Position numbers and translations under genes: made by a program. From contig NZ_WOEZ01000074.1 of NCBI RefSeq assembly GCF_013177735.1, positions 62,001 to 126,000 of the forward strand: a DNA stretch of 64,000 bases. Direction: 5' to 3'. The notes under the pieces were generated by a model. The model saw nothing but the letters and a program-made list of their open reading frames with translations. It ran no database searches and had not been told where the DNA came from. The stretch is from Paraburkholderia elongata. GTDB lineage: Bacteria > Pseudomonadota > Gammaproteobacteria > Burkholderiales > Burkholderiaceae. Below are positions 37,430 to 45,403 of this stretch, piece by piece. The stretch's first letter is position 1; each line of letters begins with the position of its first letter.

Positions 37430-38350
37430 ATGAAAATTCATCATCTGCGAGCGCTGGCTGCAATTGCCTCGACCGGCAGCATCAACGGCGCGGCCAAAGC
37501 GCTGTACGTGACGCAACCGGCCATCACGAAGGCAGTGCGGGAACTGGAGACGGAGTTCGGCGTGCGCCTGCTGGAGCGCAACCCGTGGGGCGTCGTGCCC
37601 ACGGCCGAAGGCGCGGCGCTGGTGAGCCGGGCGCGCACGGTGGTGCGCGAGATGGAGCGCGCCGAGGAGGATATGGCGCATCTGAAGGGGCTGCGCGACG
37701 GCAGCCTGGTGATCGGCATCACGCCGATTGTCGGCACCACGGGGCTTGCCGAGGCCTTCGTCGAATTTCGTAAACGCTGGCCGATGGTGACGCTGGAGTT
37801 TCGCGAGTTGGGTTTCAACCAGTTGCACGAGCAACTCCGTAATCGCACGCTGGATCTGGCATTCGCCGCATTCGCGCGACCGGTCAGCGATCTGGGCAGC
37901 GTGAAGCAGATGGTCTCGTTCGAGACCGTATTCGTGACGCGTGCGCAGAGTCCTTATGCAGACGCTGCTTCGCTCGAGGCGGTGCAGGAAGCCGAGTGGA
38001 TTCACACCGACGTGACGCACAACTACCCGGGCTTTATCCGCGCGATGTTCGAGTGTGCCGGGCTCACGCCGCCCCGGCGGATCACGCGCTGCACGTCGTA
38101 CGCGCTGTTTTACAGCCTGACGATCAGCACCGACGCGATCTTCGCGTGGACCACGCATTCGCTCGAAGAAACCGCGCTCGGGCAGAGCTTCGTGCGCCTC
38201 GCACTGCCGGTCGCGCCGCCGCCGTTGCAGTTGTATCTGCTGTCACCACAGGAATCGCAACTGACGCGGCCGGCGGAGTATTTCGTCCACTGCATCGAGC
38301 AGGCGATCGGGCCGTTGTTGAAGGGGCCGGCGGCGCGCGAAGGGGATTGA
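37430..38350 (+). CDS. LysR-family regulator of the M20/porin/MFS operon
   Basis: This 306-residue regulator begins MKIHHLRALAAIASTGSING, with recognition helix VTQPAITKAVRELETEFGVR and ERNPWGVVPTAEG. The effector domain follows (LVIGITPIVGTTGLAEAFVE, DLAFAAFARPVSDLGSVKQM). The short form starting at ATG 37430 is preferred over a frame beginning 12 codons earlier, because it gives the conserved LysR N-terminus. It is divergent from the M20 gene and probably responds to the N-acyl substrate or its product. Confidence 0.9.
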   Translation: MKIHHLRALAAIASTGSINGAAKALYVTQPAITKAVRELETEFGVRLLERNPWGVVPTAEGAALVSRARTVVREMERAEEDMAHLKGLRDGSLVIGITPIVGTTGLAEAFVEFRKRWPMVTLEFRELGFNQLHEQLRNRTLDLAFAAFARPVSDLGSVKQMVSFETVFVTRAQSPYADAASLEAVQEAEWIHTDVTHNYPGFIRAMFECAGLTPPRRITRCTSYALFYSLTISTDAIFAWTTHSLEETALGQSFVRLALPVAPPPLQLYLLSPQESQLTRPAEYFVHCIEQAIGPLLKGPAAREGD

Positions 38351-38392
38351 TGGGGTTCGCAGGGCGTTTTCGCCCGTCGTTTTCCTCTTCAA

Positions 38393-38552
38393 CTTGCCCG
38401 ATACTTCAGGCAAATATTTATATTTTGACTAGAGTATCGGACAAACTAACGATGTTTTTGTGACATCATCAACCTACCTGCCATCCCAGATCCACCCTGT
38501 TTGTCCGATACTTTTGACATATTAAAGATATTTGCCTAATCTATCGGACATG
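38393..38552. promoter_or_regulatory. hipBA control region: two inverted 54-bp operator modules
   Basis: Module A (38393-38446) and module B (38499-38552) are inverted copies of each other, agreeing at about 42 of 54 bases by hand. They share a perfect 14-bp end, AGTATCGGACAAAC and its complement. Each module holds outward TCCGATA/TATCGGA half-sites about 31 bp apart. In module B these flank the -35 and -10 elements. HipB-type repressors bind such inverted repeats, so four half-sites and possible looping are inferred. The region is AT-rich, as expected of a regulatory stretch. Confidence 0.75.
38514..38542 (+). promoter_or_regulatory. Sigma-70 promoter of hipBA
   Basis: TTGACA at 38514-38519 and TAATCT at 38537-38542, separated by 17 bases, form a near-consensus promoter inside operator module B. 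Transcription would start at about 38549-38550, right at the ATG of hipB, so the message is probably leaderless. The -10 overlaps the distal TATCGGAC half-site, consistent with direct repression. Confidence 0.75.
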
Positions 38553-38933
38553 CCTCGCACCTTTAAACGTTCCTTTCCGTCGGTCGAGAAGCAGATGCGC
38601 GCTCTCGGCGAACGGCTGAAGCTCGCCCGTCTGCGGCGCGAACTCCCAACTGTGCTGTTCGCCGAAAGGCTGGGCATTTCGCGCGACACATTGAGCCGCC
38701 TCGAGAAAGGCGATCCGAATATCGCGCTCGGCACCTATATGCGAGCGCTTCGCGTGTTGGGCCTCGACACTGATATGGACGCCGTCGCCCGCGACGACGA
38801 ACTCGGCCGCAAGTTACAGGATCTCAAGTTGCCGGGTCAGCGAAAACCGCGTACGAACACGCCCGGTGCTGCTCCTATCAAAACCGGGCAGCCGACAAAA
38901 AAACACCCGAAGAAATCTGATGGTCAGCAATAA
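38550..38933 (+). CDS. hipB: HipB-type antitoxin/repressor (XRE family)
   Basis: This 127-residue protein has a helix-turn-helix at about residues 22-60 (KLARLRRELPTVLFAERLGI, SRDTLSRLEKGDPNIALGTY). A disordered, Lys/Pro-rich C-terminal tail follows (KKHPKKSDGQQ). HipB binds DNA and neutralises the HipA kinase. The ATG at 38550 is chosen because it sits at the predicted transcription start and a TTG further upstream has no RBS. Its 3' end overlaps hipA by 14 bases, giving coupled translation. Confidence 0.88.
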   Translation: MPRTFKRSFPSVEKQMRALGERLKLARLRRELPTVLFAERLGISRDTLSRLEKGDPNIALGTYMRALRVLGLDTDMDAVARDDELGRKLQDLKLPGQRKPRTNTPGAAPIKTGQPTKKHPKKSDGQQ

Positions 38934-40179
38934 ACCTCGAGACGCGTTCAAGGTATTCCTCGACGCAGCCGAACTGAGCCCCACGCAACAGGTCGGGACC
39001 TTGTATCGCCAGACTGCACGCACCGACTTGCCTGCCTCGTTTGCCTATGCGAAGAACTGGGTAGACGGGCGCAACGCATTCATGCTCGACCCGCGCCTCG
39101 AGTTATGGACCGACGAGCAATACCCGCCTGCGAAATCCGCCGCATTCGGTGTCTTCATGGATTCAGCGCCGGATCGCTGGGGCCGCGTGCTGATGGAGCG
39201 CCGCGAGGCCGCGGCGGCAGATCGCGAAGACCGGCCCATGCGTAATTTGCAGGAAATCGATTTCCTGCTGGGCGTACACGATCTAACGCGAGTCGGCGCG
39301 CTGCGGTTTCAAGACATGGGGGGACATTTTCTCGACAACAGCGCCGATGCCGCGCCACCGGTCACCGACCTCGCGACCTTGGCGTATATCAGCCTGCGCA
39401 TTGAAGAGGCGGACATCGAAAAACTGCCCGAGTACGAGCAGTGGCTCGCCATGCTGATCGCCCCCGGCACCTCGCTCGGCGGCGCTCGCCCCAAAACGAA
39501 CTTCACCAGCCTGGGCGACGATCTCTGGATCGCCAAATTTCCCGCGAAAGACGACCGCTACGACATCGGCGCGTGGGAATACATCGCTCACCGGTTAGCC
39601 AAAAAAGCCGGCATCTGGGTGCCGCAGTCCGAACTCAAGTACGTCGGCACACGTTATGGCACCTTCTGTGTCGAACGATTCGATCGCCGTGAAGGCGGCC
39701 GGCGGCGCATGTACACCTCCGCCATGACCTTGCTCGAACGTCAGGACGGCGAATCGGAGGCAAGCTATCTAGACATTGCCGAGTACCTCGCCGGCAACGG
39801 CGCACAAGGTCATATCGACGAAGATCTCGCACAACTCTTCAGAAGAGTCGTTTTCAACGTACTCGTGGGAAACCGGGACGATCATCTTCGCAATCACGGC
39901 TTCATTCGCGAGGCTTCGGGCTGGCGGCTTTCGCCAGCGTTCGATATGAATCCAAACCCGAGCAAGCGGGAACACGCGCTCACACTCGACGGTATGAGCG
40001 CCCTGCCCAATCTTGGAACCGCGATCGAAACTGCCGAGTTTTACCGACTCGACGACACGCAGGTGCGTCGTATCGTTGCGGAGGTTCAAGACGCCATCAA
40101 TACATGGCGGGAAGAAGCCACCGAGCTGAATCTGTCCCGGACCGAAATACAGCGAATGGAGTCTGTATTTCAGGCGTGA
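38920..40179 (+). CDS. hipA: HipA-type serine/threonine kinase toxin
   Basis: This 419-residue PI3/4-kinase-like protein has the Gly-rich activation loop SLGGARPKTNF, the lysine region LWIAKFPAKDD, the catalytic loop FNVLVGNRDDHLRNHGFI and the metal-binding LSPAFDMNPNP. HipA toxins phosphorylate glutamyl-tRNA synthetase or related targets and cause growth arrest; the target here is unknown. All catalytic residues I can check are present. The ATG at 38920 lies inside hipB. It appears functional, with the gene pair preceded by strong autoregulatory sites. Confidence 0.9.
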   Translation: MVSNKPRDAFKVFLDAAELSPTQQVGTLYRQTARTDLPASFAYAKNWVDGRNAFMLDPRLELWTDEQYPPAKSAAFGVFMDSAPDRWGRVLMERREAAAADREDRPMRNLQEIDFLLGVHDLTRVGALRFQDMGGHFLDNSADAAPPVTDLATLAYISLRIEEADIEKLPEYEQWLAMLIAPGTSLGGARPKTNFTSLGDDLWIAKFPAKDDRYDIGAWEYIAHRLAKKAGIWVPQSELKYVGTRYGTFCVERFDRREGGRRRMYTSAMTLLERQDGESEASYLDIAEYLAGNGAQGHIDEDLAQLFRRVVFNVLVGNRDDHLRNHGFIREASGWRLSPAFDMNPNPSKREHALTLDGMSALPNLGTAIETAEFYRLDDTQVRRIVAEVQDAINTWREEATELNLSRTEIQRMESVFQA

Positions 40180-40359
40180 CGCCCTCGCATGGCAGCCACA
40201 CGTCCGAGGCGTGCCGCTCGCATCGGTCACCTTCGCGCTCGCGTTCCGGCACATGTCGCCATACCCCTTATAATCCGGCATGACCCGAATCCCGCACCAT
40301 ATCCCCTCGCAATCGGCCGCACACGGCCGATCAGCCGCCCACCGCTCACCGGTGGCCGC

Positions 40360-41217
40360 ATGAAAACACCCAAACGTCTGCTCCCGCTGGTCGAAGAAGG
40401 CCTGATCGACGAAGTCATCTCGCAGTTGATGAGCGGCAAGGAAGCCACCGTCTACGTGGTCCGCAGCGGCGAATCCACGCGCTGCGCGAAGGTCTATAAG
40501 GACGCCAAACAGCGCAGTTTCCGCCAGGCCGCGTCCTATCGCGAAGGCCGCAAAGTCAAGAACAGCCGCCAGCAGCGCGCGATGGAAAAAGGCAGCCGCT
40601 ATGGCCGCGAAGTGCAGGAACAGGCGTGGCAAAACGCCGAAGTGGATGCGCTGTTCCAGCTTGCCAATGCCGGCGTGCGCGTGCCGCAGCCGTTCATCTG
40701 CACCGACGGCGTGTTGCTGATGGAATTAGTGACGGATGCGGACGGCAACGTCGCGCCGCGTCTGAACGATGTCGAGATGACCGAAACGCGCGCCCTCGAA
40801 TTGCACGCGCTGCTGCTCAACCAGGTGGTGCGCATGCTGTGCGCCGGCATGATTCACGGCGACCTGTCCGAATACAACATCCTGCTCGCGGCAGACGGCC
40901 CGGTGATCATCGACCTGCCGCAAGCCGTGGACGCCGCCGGCAATCTGGAAGCGCCAGCCATGCTGGAGCGCGACGTGAACAATCTCGCCACGTATTTCGG
41001 CCGCTTCGCGCCCGCGTTGCTCGACACGAGCTACGGCAAGGAAATCTGGTCGCTGTATGAAGCGGGCGCATTGCAAGTGGATGCCGAGTTGACCGGCCGC
41101 GTCGAACTGGACACCACGCCGATCGATCTCGAAGGCGTGCTACAGGAACTCGAAGACACGCGGCTCGACGAAGAAGCGCGCCTGCGCTACGAACAGTCGC
41201 TGCGCAGCGGTACCTAA
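40360..41217 (+). CDS. RIO1-type serine protein kinase
   Basis: This 285-residue atypical kinase has the nucleotide loop SGKEATVYVVRSGESTRCAK, where the lysine binds ATP. It has the RIO spacer KVKNSRQQRAMEKGSRYGRE, the hinge LLMELVTDADGN, the catalytic loop MIHGDLSEYNILL and the metal-binding IIDLPQAVD. RIO kinases act in ribosome assembly in archaea and eukaryotes; bacterial members are little studied. The ATG at 40360 is chosen, as the longer frame is Arg-rich noise. It follows hipA by 180 bases. Its stop shares the four bases CTAA with the convergent LacI gene. Confidence 0.88.
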   Translation: MKTPKRLLPLVEEGLIDEVISQLMSGKEATVYVVRSGESTRCAKVYKDAKQRSFRQAASYREGRKVKNSRQQRAMEKGSRYGREVQEQAWQNAEVDALFQLANAGVRVPQPFICTDGVLLMELVTDADGNVAPRLNDVEMTETRALELHALLLNQVVRMLCAGMIHGDLSEYNILLAADGPVIIDLPQAVDAAGNLEAPAMLERDVNNLATYFGRFAPALLDTSYGKEIWSLYEAGALQVDAELTGRVELDTTPIDLEGVLQELEDTRLDEEARLRYEQSLRSGT

Positions 41218-42281
41218 GCCGACCCTGCACTCCGCTTAAGCGCTCCCGGTGCCTGCCCCACCGACTCGCGCATCGTCACGCTCACCGGAAACTCGCGGAT
41301 GATCTCCCACGAGGTCCGGTAGCACTGATTGACCAGCCAGCGCACGGCATTCTGCGTCAACTCCGCCGTCGGGATATGCACCGAGGTGAGCCCAGGCGCG
41401 GCATAGGCGGCAGAATAATCATCGTCGTAGCCGATCACCGAAATTTCGTCCGGTACGGCAATGCCCGCCTGGTGGAAGCGCGCCAGCGCACTCACAGCCA
41501 TCGTGTCGTTCGCGCAGAAGAGCCCCGTGAAACGCCGCTTCGAATCAAGTAGTTTCTGCGCGGCAGCGTAACCGCCTTCCGGCGAGAAGTCCGATTCGAT
41601 CAGCGTGACGTCCTCGCGCGCAATGCCCTCGCGCAATAGTTCGGCAAAGAAGCCTTCGAGCCGGGTCTGATTGTCCGAAGCACTGAACGGCCCGGATATC
41701 ACCGCGATATCCCGATGCCCATGATCGAGCAGCGTGCGTGCCGCCAGCTCGCCGCCGCGCCGATGATCCGCGCAAAACGACGCCTCCGGCAACTGATCGA
41801 ACGCGCGATTCAGAAACACCATCTTCGGATGCATGCGGTGCAGCATGTCCAGATCCTCGTCGTGCAGATCGTGGCTGATCACCACCACGCCGTCGCAATC
41901 GCGGCCGATCAGAAAGCACACCGCCTCGATGGCCTGCTCGCGCGGCGACACTTCCCCGCAACCCGTCGCAACCACCACGTGGCGCCGCACCGCGCGCAGT
42001 TCGGCGTCGGTCTGCTTGAGAATCGTGCCGTAGTAGGAGCCGAAGAAGGTCGGCACGAAAATGCCGATCATGCCGAGCGATTGCGTCGCCATTGCCCGGC
42101 CGATGGACGACGGCCGGAAATTCAGCGCTTCGATCGCGGCCTTCACACGGGCGGCGGCATCGGCTGAAATGGGTCCCTTACCGGAAATGGCTCGCGACGC
42201 AGTCGACATGCCAACGCCGGCCAGTGCCGCGACATCTTTGAGTGTTGCCACGCGGGTCTCCGTCAAGACAGTTGAATTCAA
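41214..42281 (-). CDS. LacI-family repressor of the beta-glucoside operon
   Basis: This 355-residue regulator has the LacI helix-turn-helix ATLKDVAALAGVGMSTASRA with hinge helix and ISADAAARVKAAIEALNFRP. A periplasmic-binding-protein-like sugar domain follows (LFCANDTMAVSALARFHQAG, DEISVIGYDDDYSAAYAAPG). It is last in the GH1-ABC operon, 18 bases after the ATPase gene, and is probably autoregulated. Likely binding sites are the AGCGCT-centred palindromes at 46658-46687 and 48271-48288. The inducer is inferred to be cellobiose or another beta-glucoside. Confidence 0.9.
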   Translation of the reverse strand: MNSTVLTETRVATLKDVAALAGVGMSTASRAISGKGPISADAAARVKAAIEALNFRPSSIGRAMATQSLGMIGIFVPTFFGSYYGTILKQTDAELRAVRRHVVVATGCGEVSPREQAIEAVCFLIGRDCDGVVVISHDLHDEDLDMLHRMHPKMVFLNRAFDQLPEASFCADHRRGGELAARTLLDHGHRDIAVISGPFSASDNQTRLEGFFAELLREGIAREDVTLIESDFSPEGGYAAAQKLLDSKRRFTGLFCANDTMAVSALARFHQAGIAVPDEISVIGYDDDYSAAYAAPGLTSVHIPTAELTQNAVRWLVNQCYRTSWEIIREFPVSVTMRESVGQAPGALKRSAGSA

Positions 42282-42299
42282 CGACGCCGCATCCAGTCA

Positions 42300-43526
42300 C
42301 TACAGACGCGCGCCGCCTTCTTCCTCGAACAGCGAGATATGCGCGCCATCGAACGAGAACGCCGCGGCATCCCCTATCGCCAACGGTGTCTTCGTCTGAT
42401 CGATCGACGCGATTTGCTCTCCATGATAGTCGAGCCAAATGACACGGTGGTTGCCCATCGGCTCGATCAGTGAAATGTTCGCGCGTTCGTTCATCGTCGT
42501 GCTCGTGCCCGTGCCCACGTGCACGTCTTCGGCCCGGACGCCGAGTACGCAAGGTAGACGATCCGTCGGCAGGCTTTTGAAAGGATATGACGACACATCG
42601 AACCGCAAATGCGCTGTGCAAAAGTGCAGCGTACCGTCGCGCACCTCGAGCGTGCCCTTGAGCAGATTCATTGCGGGCGAGCCCAGAAACGTTGCGACGA
42701 ACAGATTGTTCGGCCGCGCATAGACTTCGGCGGGCGTGCCGAACTGCTGGATCACGCCGCCGCGCATCACCGCCATGCGCGTGGCGAGCGTCATGGCTTC
42801 AACCTGGTCGTGGGTCACGTAGATCATCGTCGCGCCCAGACGCTGGTGCAGTTGCTTGAGTTCGCGACGCAATTCGGTGCGCAACTTGGCGTCGAGATTC
42901 GACAGCGGTTCGTCGAACAGGAACACGTCGGCCTCGCGCACGATCGCCCGGCCGATCGCCACGCGCTGCCGTTGCCCGCCGGAGAGTTGCGCCGGCTTGC
43001 GCTTGAGCAGCGGGCCGAGTTGCAGCATCTCGGACGCGCGCGCCACGCGCCGTTCGATTTCCGCCTTCGGCGTGCCGTTGATGCGCAACGCAAACGACAG
43101 ATTGCGCTCGACACTCATGGTCGGATACAACGCATACGACTGAAACACCAGCGCGATACGGCGATCTTTCGGGTCGGCCCAGGTCATGTCTTCGCCGGCG
43201 ATTTCGATGCTGCCGTCGGTCACGTCGATCAAGCCCGCAATGCTATGCAGCAAAGTGGATTTGCCGCAACCCGATGGCCCGAGCAACACGACGAACTCAC
43301 CGGCTCGCACGTCGAGATCGAGATTCTCGATCACCGTATTCGCGCCCAGCTGGATCTTCAGATTGCGCACCGATACGTTGGCCGGATTCGACAGACCGGC
43401 CGCATCCGCCGCGTTGCCGAGGTTCGCCACGTCTGCCGCATCTGCTGCCGCGTTTGGCATCGCATTTGCCACGTCGTTTACCCCCGCATTTGTCAACGCA
43501 TTTGCCCCATTCACCAGGTTTGCCAT
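42300..43526 (-). CDS. Sugar ABC transporter ATPase (MalK/UgpC type) with an expanded N-terminus
   Basis: This 408-residue protein has VSVRNLKIQLGANTVIENLD as the usual MalK start. It has Walker A LLGPSGCGKSTLLHSIAG, Q-loop LVFQSYALYPT, signature LSGGQRQRVAIGRA, Walker B VFLFDEPLSNLDAKL, H-loop TMIYVTHDQ and a C-terminal TOBE regulatory domain. Before this lies an extra segment of about 48 residues rich in Ala, Asn, Val and Asp, made of degenerate repeats. It seems inserted just after the initial Met-Ala-Asn, since MAN directly before VSVRNL would be a normal MalK start. It energises the two adjacent permeases. Confidence 0.9.
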   Translation of the reverse strand: MANLVNGANALTNAGVNDVANAMPNAAADAADVANLGNAADAAGLSNPANVSVRNLKIQLGANTVIENLDLDVRAGEFVVLLGPSGCGKSTLLHSIAGLIDVTDGSIEIAGEDMTWADPKDRRIALVFQSYALYPTMSVERNLSFALRINGTPKAEIERRVARASEMLQLGPLLKRKPAQLSGGQRQRVAIGRAIVREADVFLFDEPLSNLDAKLRTELRRELKQLHQRLGATMIYVTHDQVEAMTLATRMAVMRGGVIQQFGTPAEVYARPNNLFVATFLGSPAMNLLKGTLEVRDGTLHFCTAHLRFDVSSYPFKSLPTDRLPCVLGVRAEDVHVGTGTSTTMNERANISLIEPMGNHRVIWLDYHGEQIASIDQTKTPLAIGDAAAFSFDGAHISLFEEEGGARL

Positions 43527-43541
43527 CCCTTATCCCTTGAC

Positions 43542-44453
43542 CTACCCCTTGACGGCGCCGGACGCAATGCCGCGCACAAACCAGCGGCCCGAAATGAAGT
43601 AGACCGCAAGTGGCACCATGGAGGTGAGAATGGTCGCCGCCATATTGACGTTATAGAGCCGCTCGCCGGTCGTCGTATTGATGATGTTGTTCAATTGCAC
43701 CGTCATCGGCAGGTTTTTCGTGCCGGCGAACACCAGGCCGAGAATGAAGTCGTTCCAAATGTTCGTCACCTGCATGATGACCGCGACGACGATGATCGGC
43801 GTGGACATGGGCAGCATCAGTTGCAAAAAGATACGCCAGAAACCGCCGCCGTCGATGCGCGCCGCCTTGAACAACTCCTGCGGGATCGACGCGTAATAGT
43901 TGCGAAACAGCAGCGTCATCACCGGCATGCCGAAGATGGTATGGATCACCACGATGCCCGGCAGCGAACTGAACAGATGCACGCTCGCGAGCACGCGCAC
44001 GAGCGGATAGACCATCACCTGCACGGGAATAAAGGCGCCCATCAGCAGCACGCCGAACAGCAGTCCGGCCCCGCGCGGCCGCCAGAACGACAACGCGTAG
44101 CCGTTCACCGCGCCAATCACGATCGAGAAGATCGTACTGGGCACGACGATACGCACCGAATTCCAGAAGCCGACCTGAATGCCATTGCAATCGAGCCCCG
44201 TACAGGCGGATTGCCACGCGGCGCTCCATGCATCAAGTGTGAAATGCGTGGGGAAAGCGAGCAGATTGCCGAGGCGAATCTCGCTCATCGGTTTGACCGA
44301 CGTGACGAGCATCACGTACAACGGCAGCAGGAAGAACAACGCGGCCGTGAGCAGAAACGCGTAGACACCGAGACGTGCGGGCGTAAAAGCCCGGCGGCGC
44401 CGGCGGCTACGGCTCGGCGTGCCGCCTTTCAGCGGAGGGCTGAGCGTGTTCAT
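43542..44453 (-). CDS. Sugar ABC permease (MalG type)
   Basis: This 303-residue inner-membrane protein has six helices and the EAA-loop motif NYYASIPQELFKAARIDGGG, followed by FWRIFLQLMLPMSTPIIVVA. MSEIRLGNLLAFPTHFTLDA is typical of MalG-type proteins. The ATG at 44453 overlaps the partner permease stop by one base (TGATG), so the longer frame upstream was rejected. Arg-rich N-terminal residues (SRSRRRRRAF) fit the inside-positive rule. It pairs with the MalF-type permease and the ATPase. Confidence 0.92.
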   Translation of the reverse strand: MNTLSPPLKGGTPSRSRRRRRAFTPARLGVYAFLLTAALFFLLPLYVMLVTSVKPMSEIRLGNLLAFPTHFTLDAWSAAWQSACTGLDCNGIQVGFWNSVRIVVPSTIFSIVIGAVNGYALSFWRPRGAGLLFGVLLMGAFIPVQVMVYPLVRVLASVHLFSSLPGIVVIHTIFGMPVMTLLFRNYYASIPQELFKAARIDGGGFWRIFLQLMLPMSTPIIVVAVIMQVTNIWNDFILGLVFAGTKNLPMTVQLNNIINTTTGERLYNVNMAATILTSMVPLAVYFISGRWFVRGIASGAVKG

Positions 44454-45394
44454 CACACCTCCTTGCGCAACGCAGCGCGGCTGCGGGCATAGAAGAACGG
44501 CGCGAGAATCGCCAGCACCGTTGCCAGCAACACGATCGACGCTGCCGACGCGAGGCCGATATTCGCGCGGCCGAACAGGTAATCCATGATGAACTTCGCC
44601 GGCACTTCGCTCGCCGTGCCTGGGCCGCCTTGCGTCATGGCGACTACGGCGTCGTAGAGTTTCACGACCATCACAAAGAGCAGCACGAAGGCGGTGGACA
44701 TGGAAGGCCCGAGCATCGGCACGACGATGCTCGCATACACGCGCCAACGCGGAATCCCGTCGATACGCGCGGCTTTCCACAGTTCGTCGTCGATACCGCG
44801 CAGGCCGGCCAGCAGCAGCGCCATCACGAGGCCGGATGCCTGCCATACCGTCGCGATGACGATCGTGTAGATCACCCAGTCCTGATCGACGATCCAGTCG
44901 AAGCGTGCATGCACGAAACCAAGCTTGTGCAACACGGCCTGCGCACCCAACTCAGGATTCAGAATCCACTGCCAGACCAAACCGGTTGCGACAAACGACA
45001 TTGCGTACGGATAGAGAAACACCGTGCGCAACGCGCCTTCGGCCACCACGCGCTGATCGATGAAAATCGCCAGCAACAAACCGATCACCATGCACGCAAT
45101 AATGAAGCACGCGCCGTAGATCACGATGTTTTGCAGCGAGAGCAACCAGCGGTCGTTGTTAAACAGCCGCGTGTATTGCGTGAGACCCGCGAAGTCGCCG
45201 GAAGGAAACGTACGCGAGTTGCTGAGGGACACGCGCGCGGTCCAGACCATCGTGCCGAGATACGCGAACACGACGGTCAGGACCATCGGCAGCAACGCCA
45301 CCCATGCCGCTATCGGCAAACGCTTTCTTAGCGGCTTTTTCAAGGGCCTTTTGCGAGGCTTGGAATCGGTGGCTTGCAACTTGAGCGCGTGCAT
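44453..45394 (-). CDS. Sugar ABC permease (MalF type)
   Basis: This 313-residue membrane protein has six hydrophobic segments (LPMVLTVVFAYLGTMVWTAR, NIVIYGACFIIACMVIGLLL and others). It has the EAA-loop LAGLRGIDDELWKAARIDGI with PRWRVYASIVVPMLGPSMST. It begins nine bases after the binding-protein gene and ends overlapping the MalG-type start. It forms the heterodimeric translocation channel for a beta-glucoside or oligosaccharide. Confidence 0.92.
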   Translation of the reverse strand: MHALKLQATDSKPRKRPLKKPLRKRLPIAAWVALLPMVLTVVFAYLGTMVWTARVSLSNSRTFPSGDFAGLTQYTRLFNNDRWLLSLQNIVIYGACFIIACMVIGLLLAIFIDQRVVAEGALRTVFLYPYAMSFVATGLVWQWILNPELGAQAVLHKLGFVHARFDWIVDQDWVIYTIVIATVWQASGLVMALLLAGLRGIDDELWKAARIDGIPRWRVYASIVVPMLGPSMSTAFVLLFVMVVKLYDAVVAMTQGGPGTASEVPAKFIMDYLFGRANIGLASAASIVLLATVLAILAPFFYARSRAALRKEV

Positions 45395-45403
45395 GGTGAG
45401 CGC

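Noticed and set aside
42609..44492. Plus-strand open frame of 627 codons
   Set aside because: Antisense to the ABC ATPase and permease genes, whose motifs are complete on the other strand.
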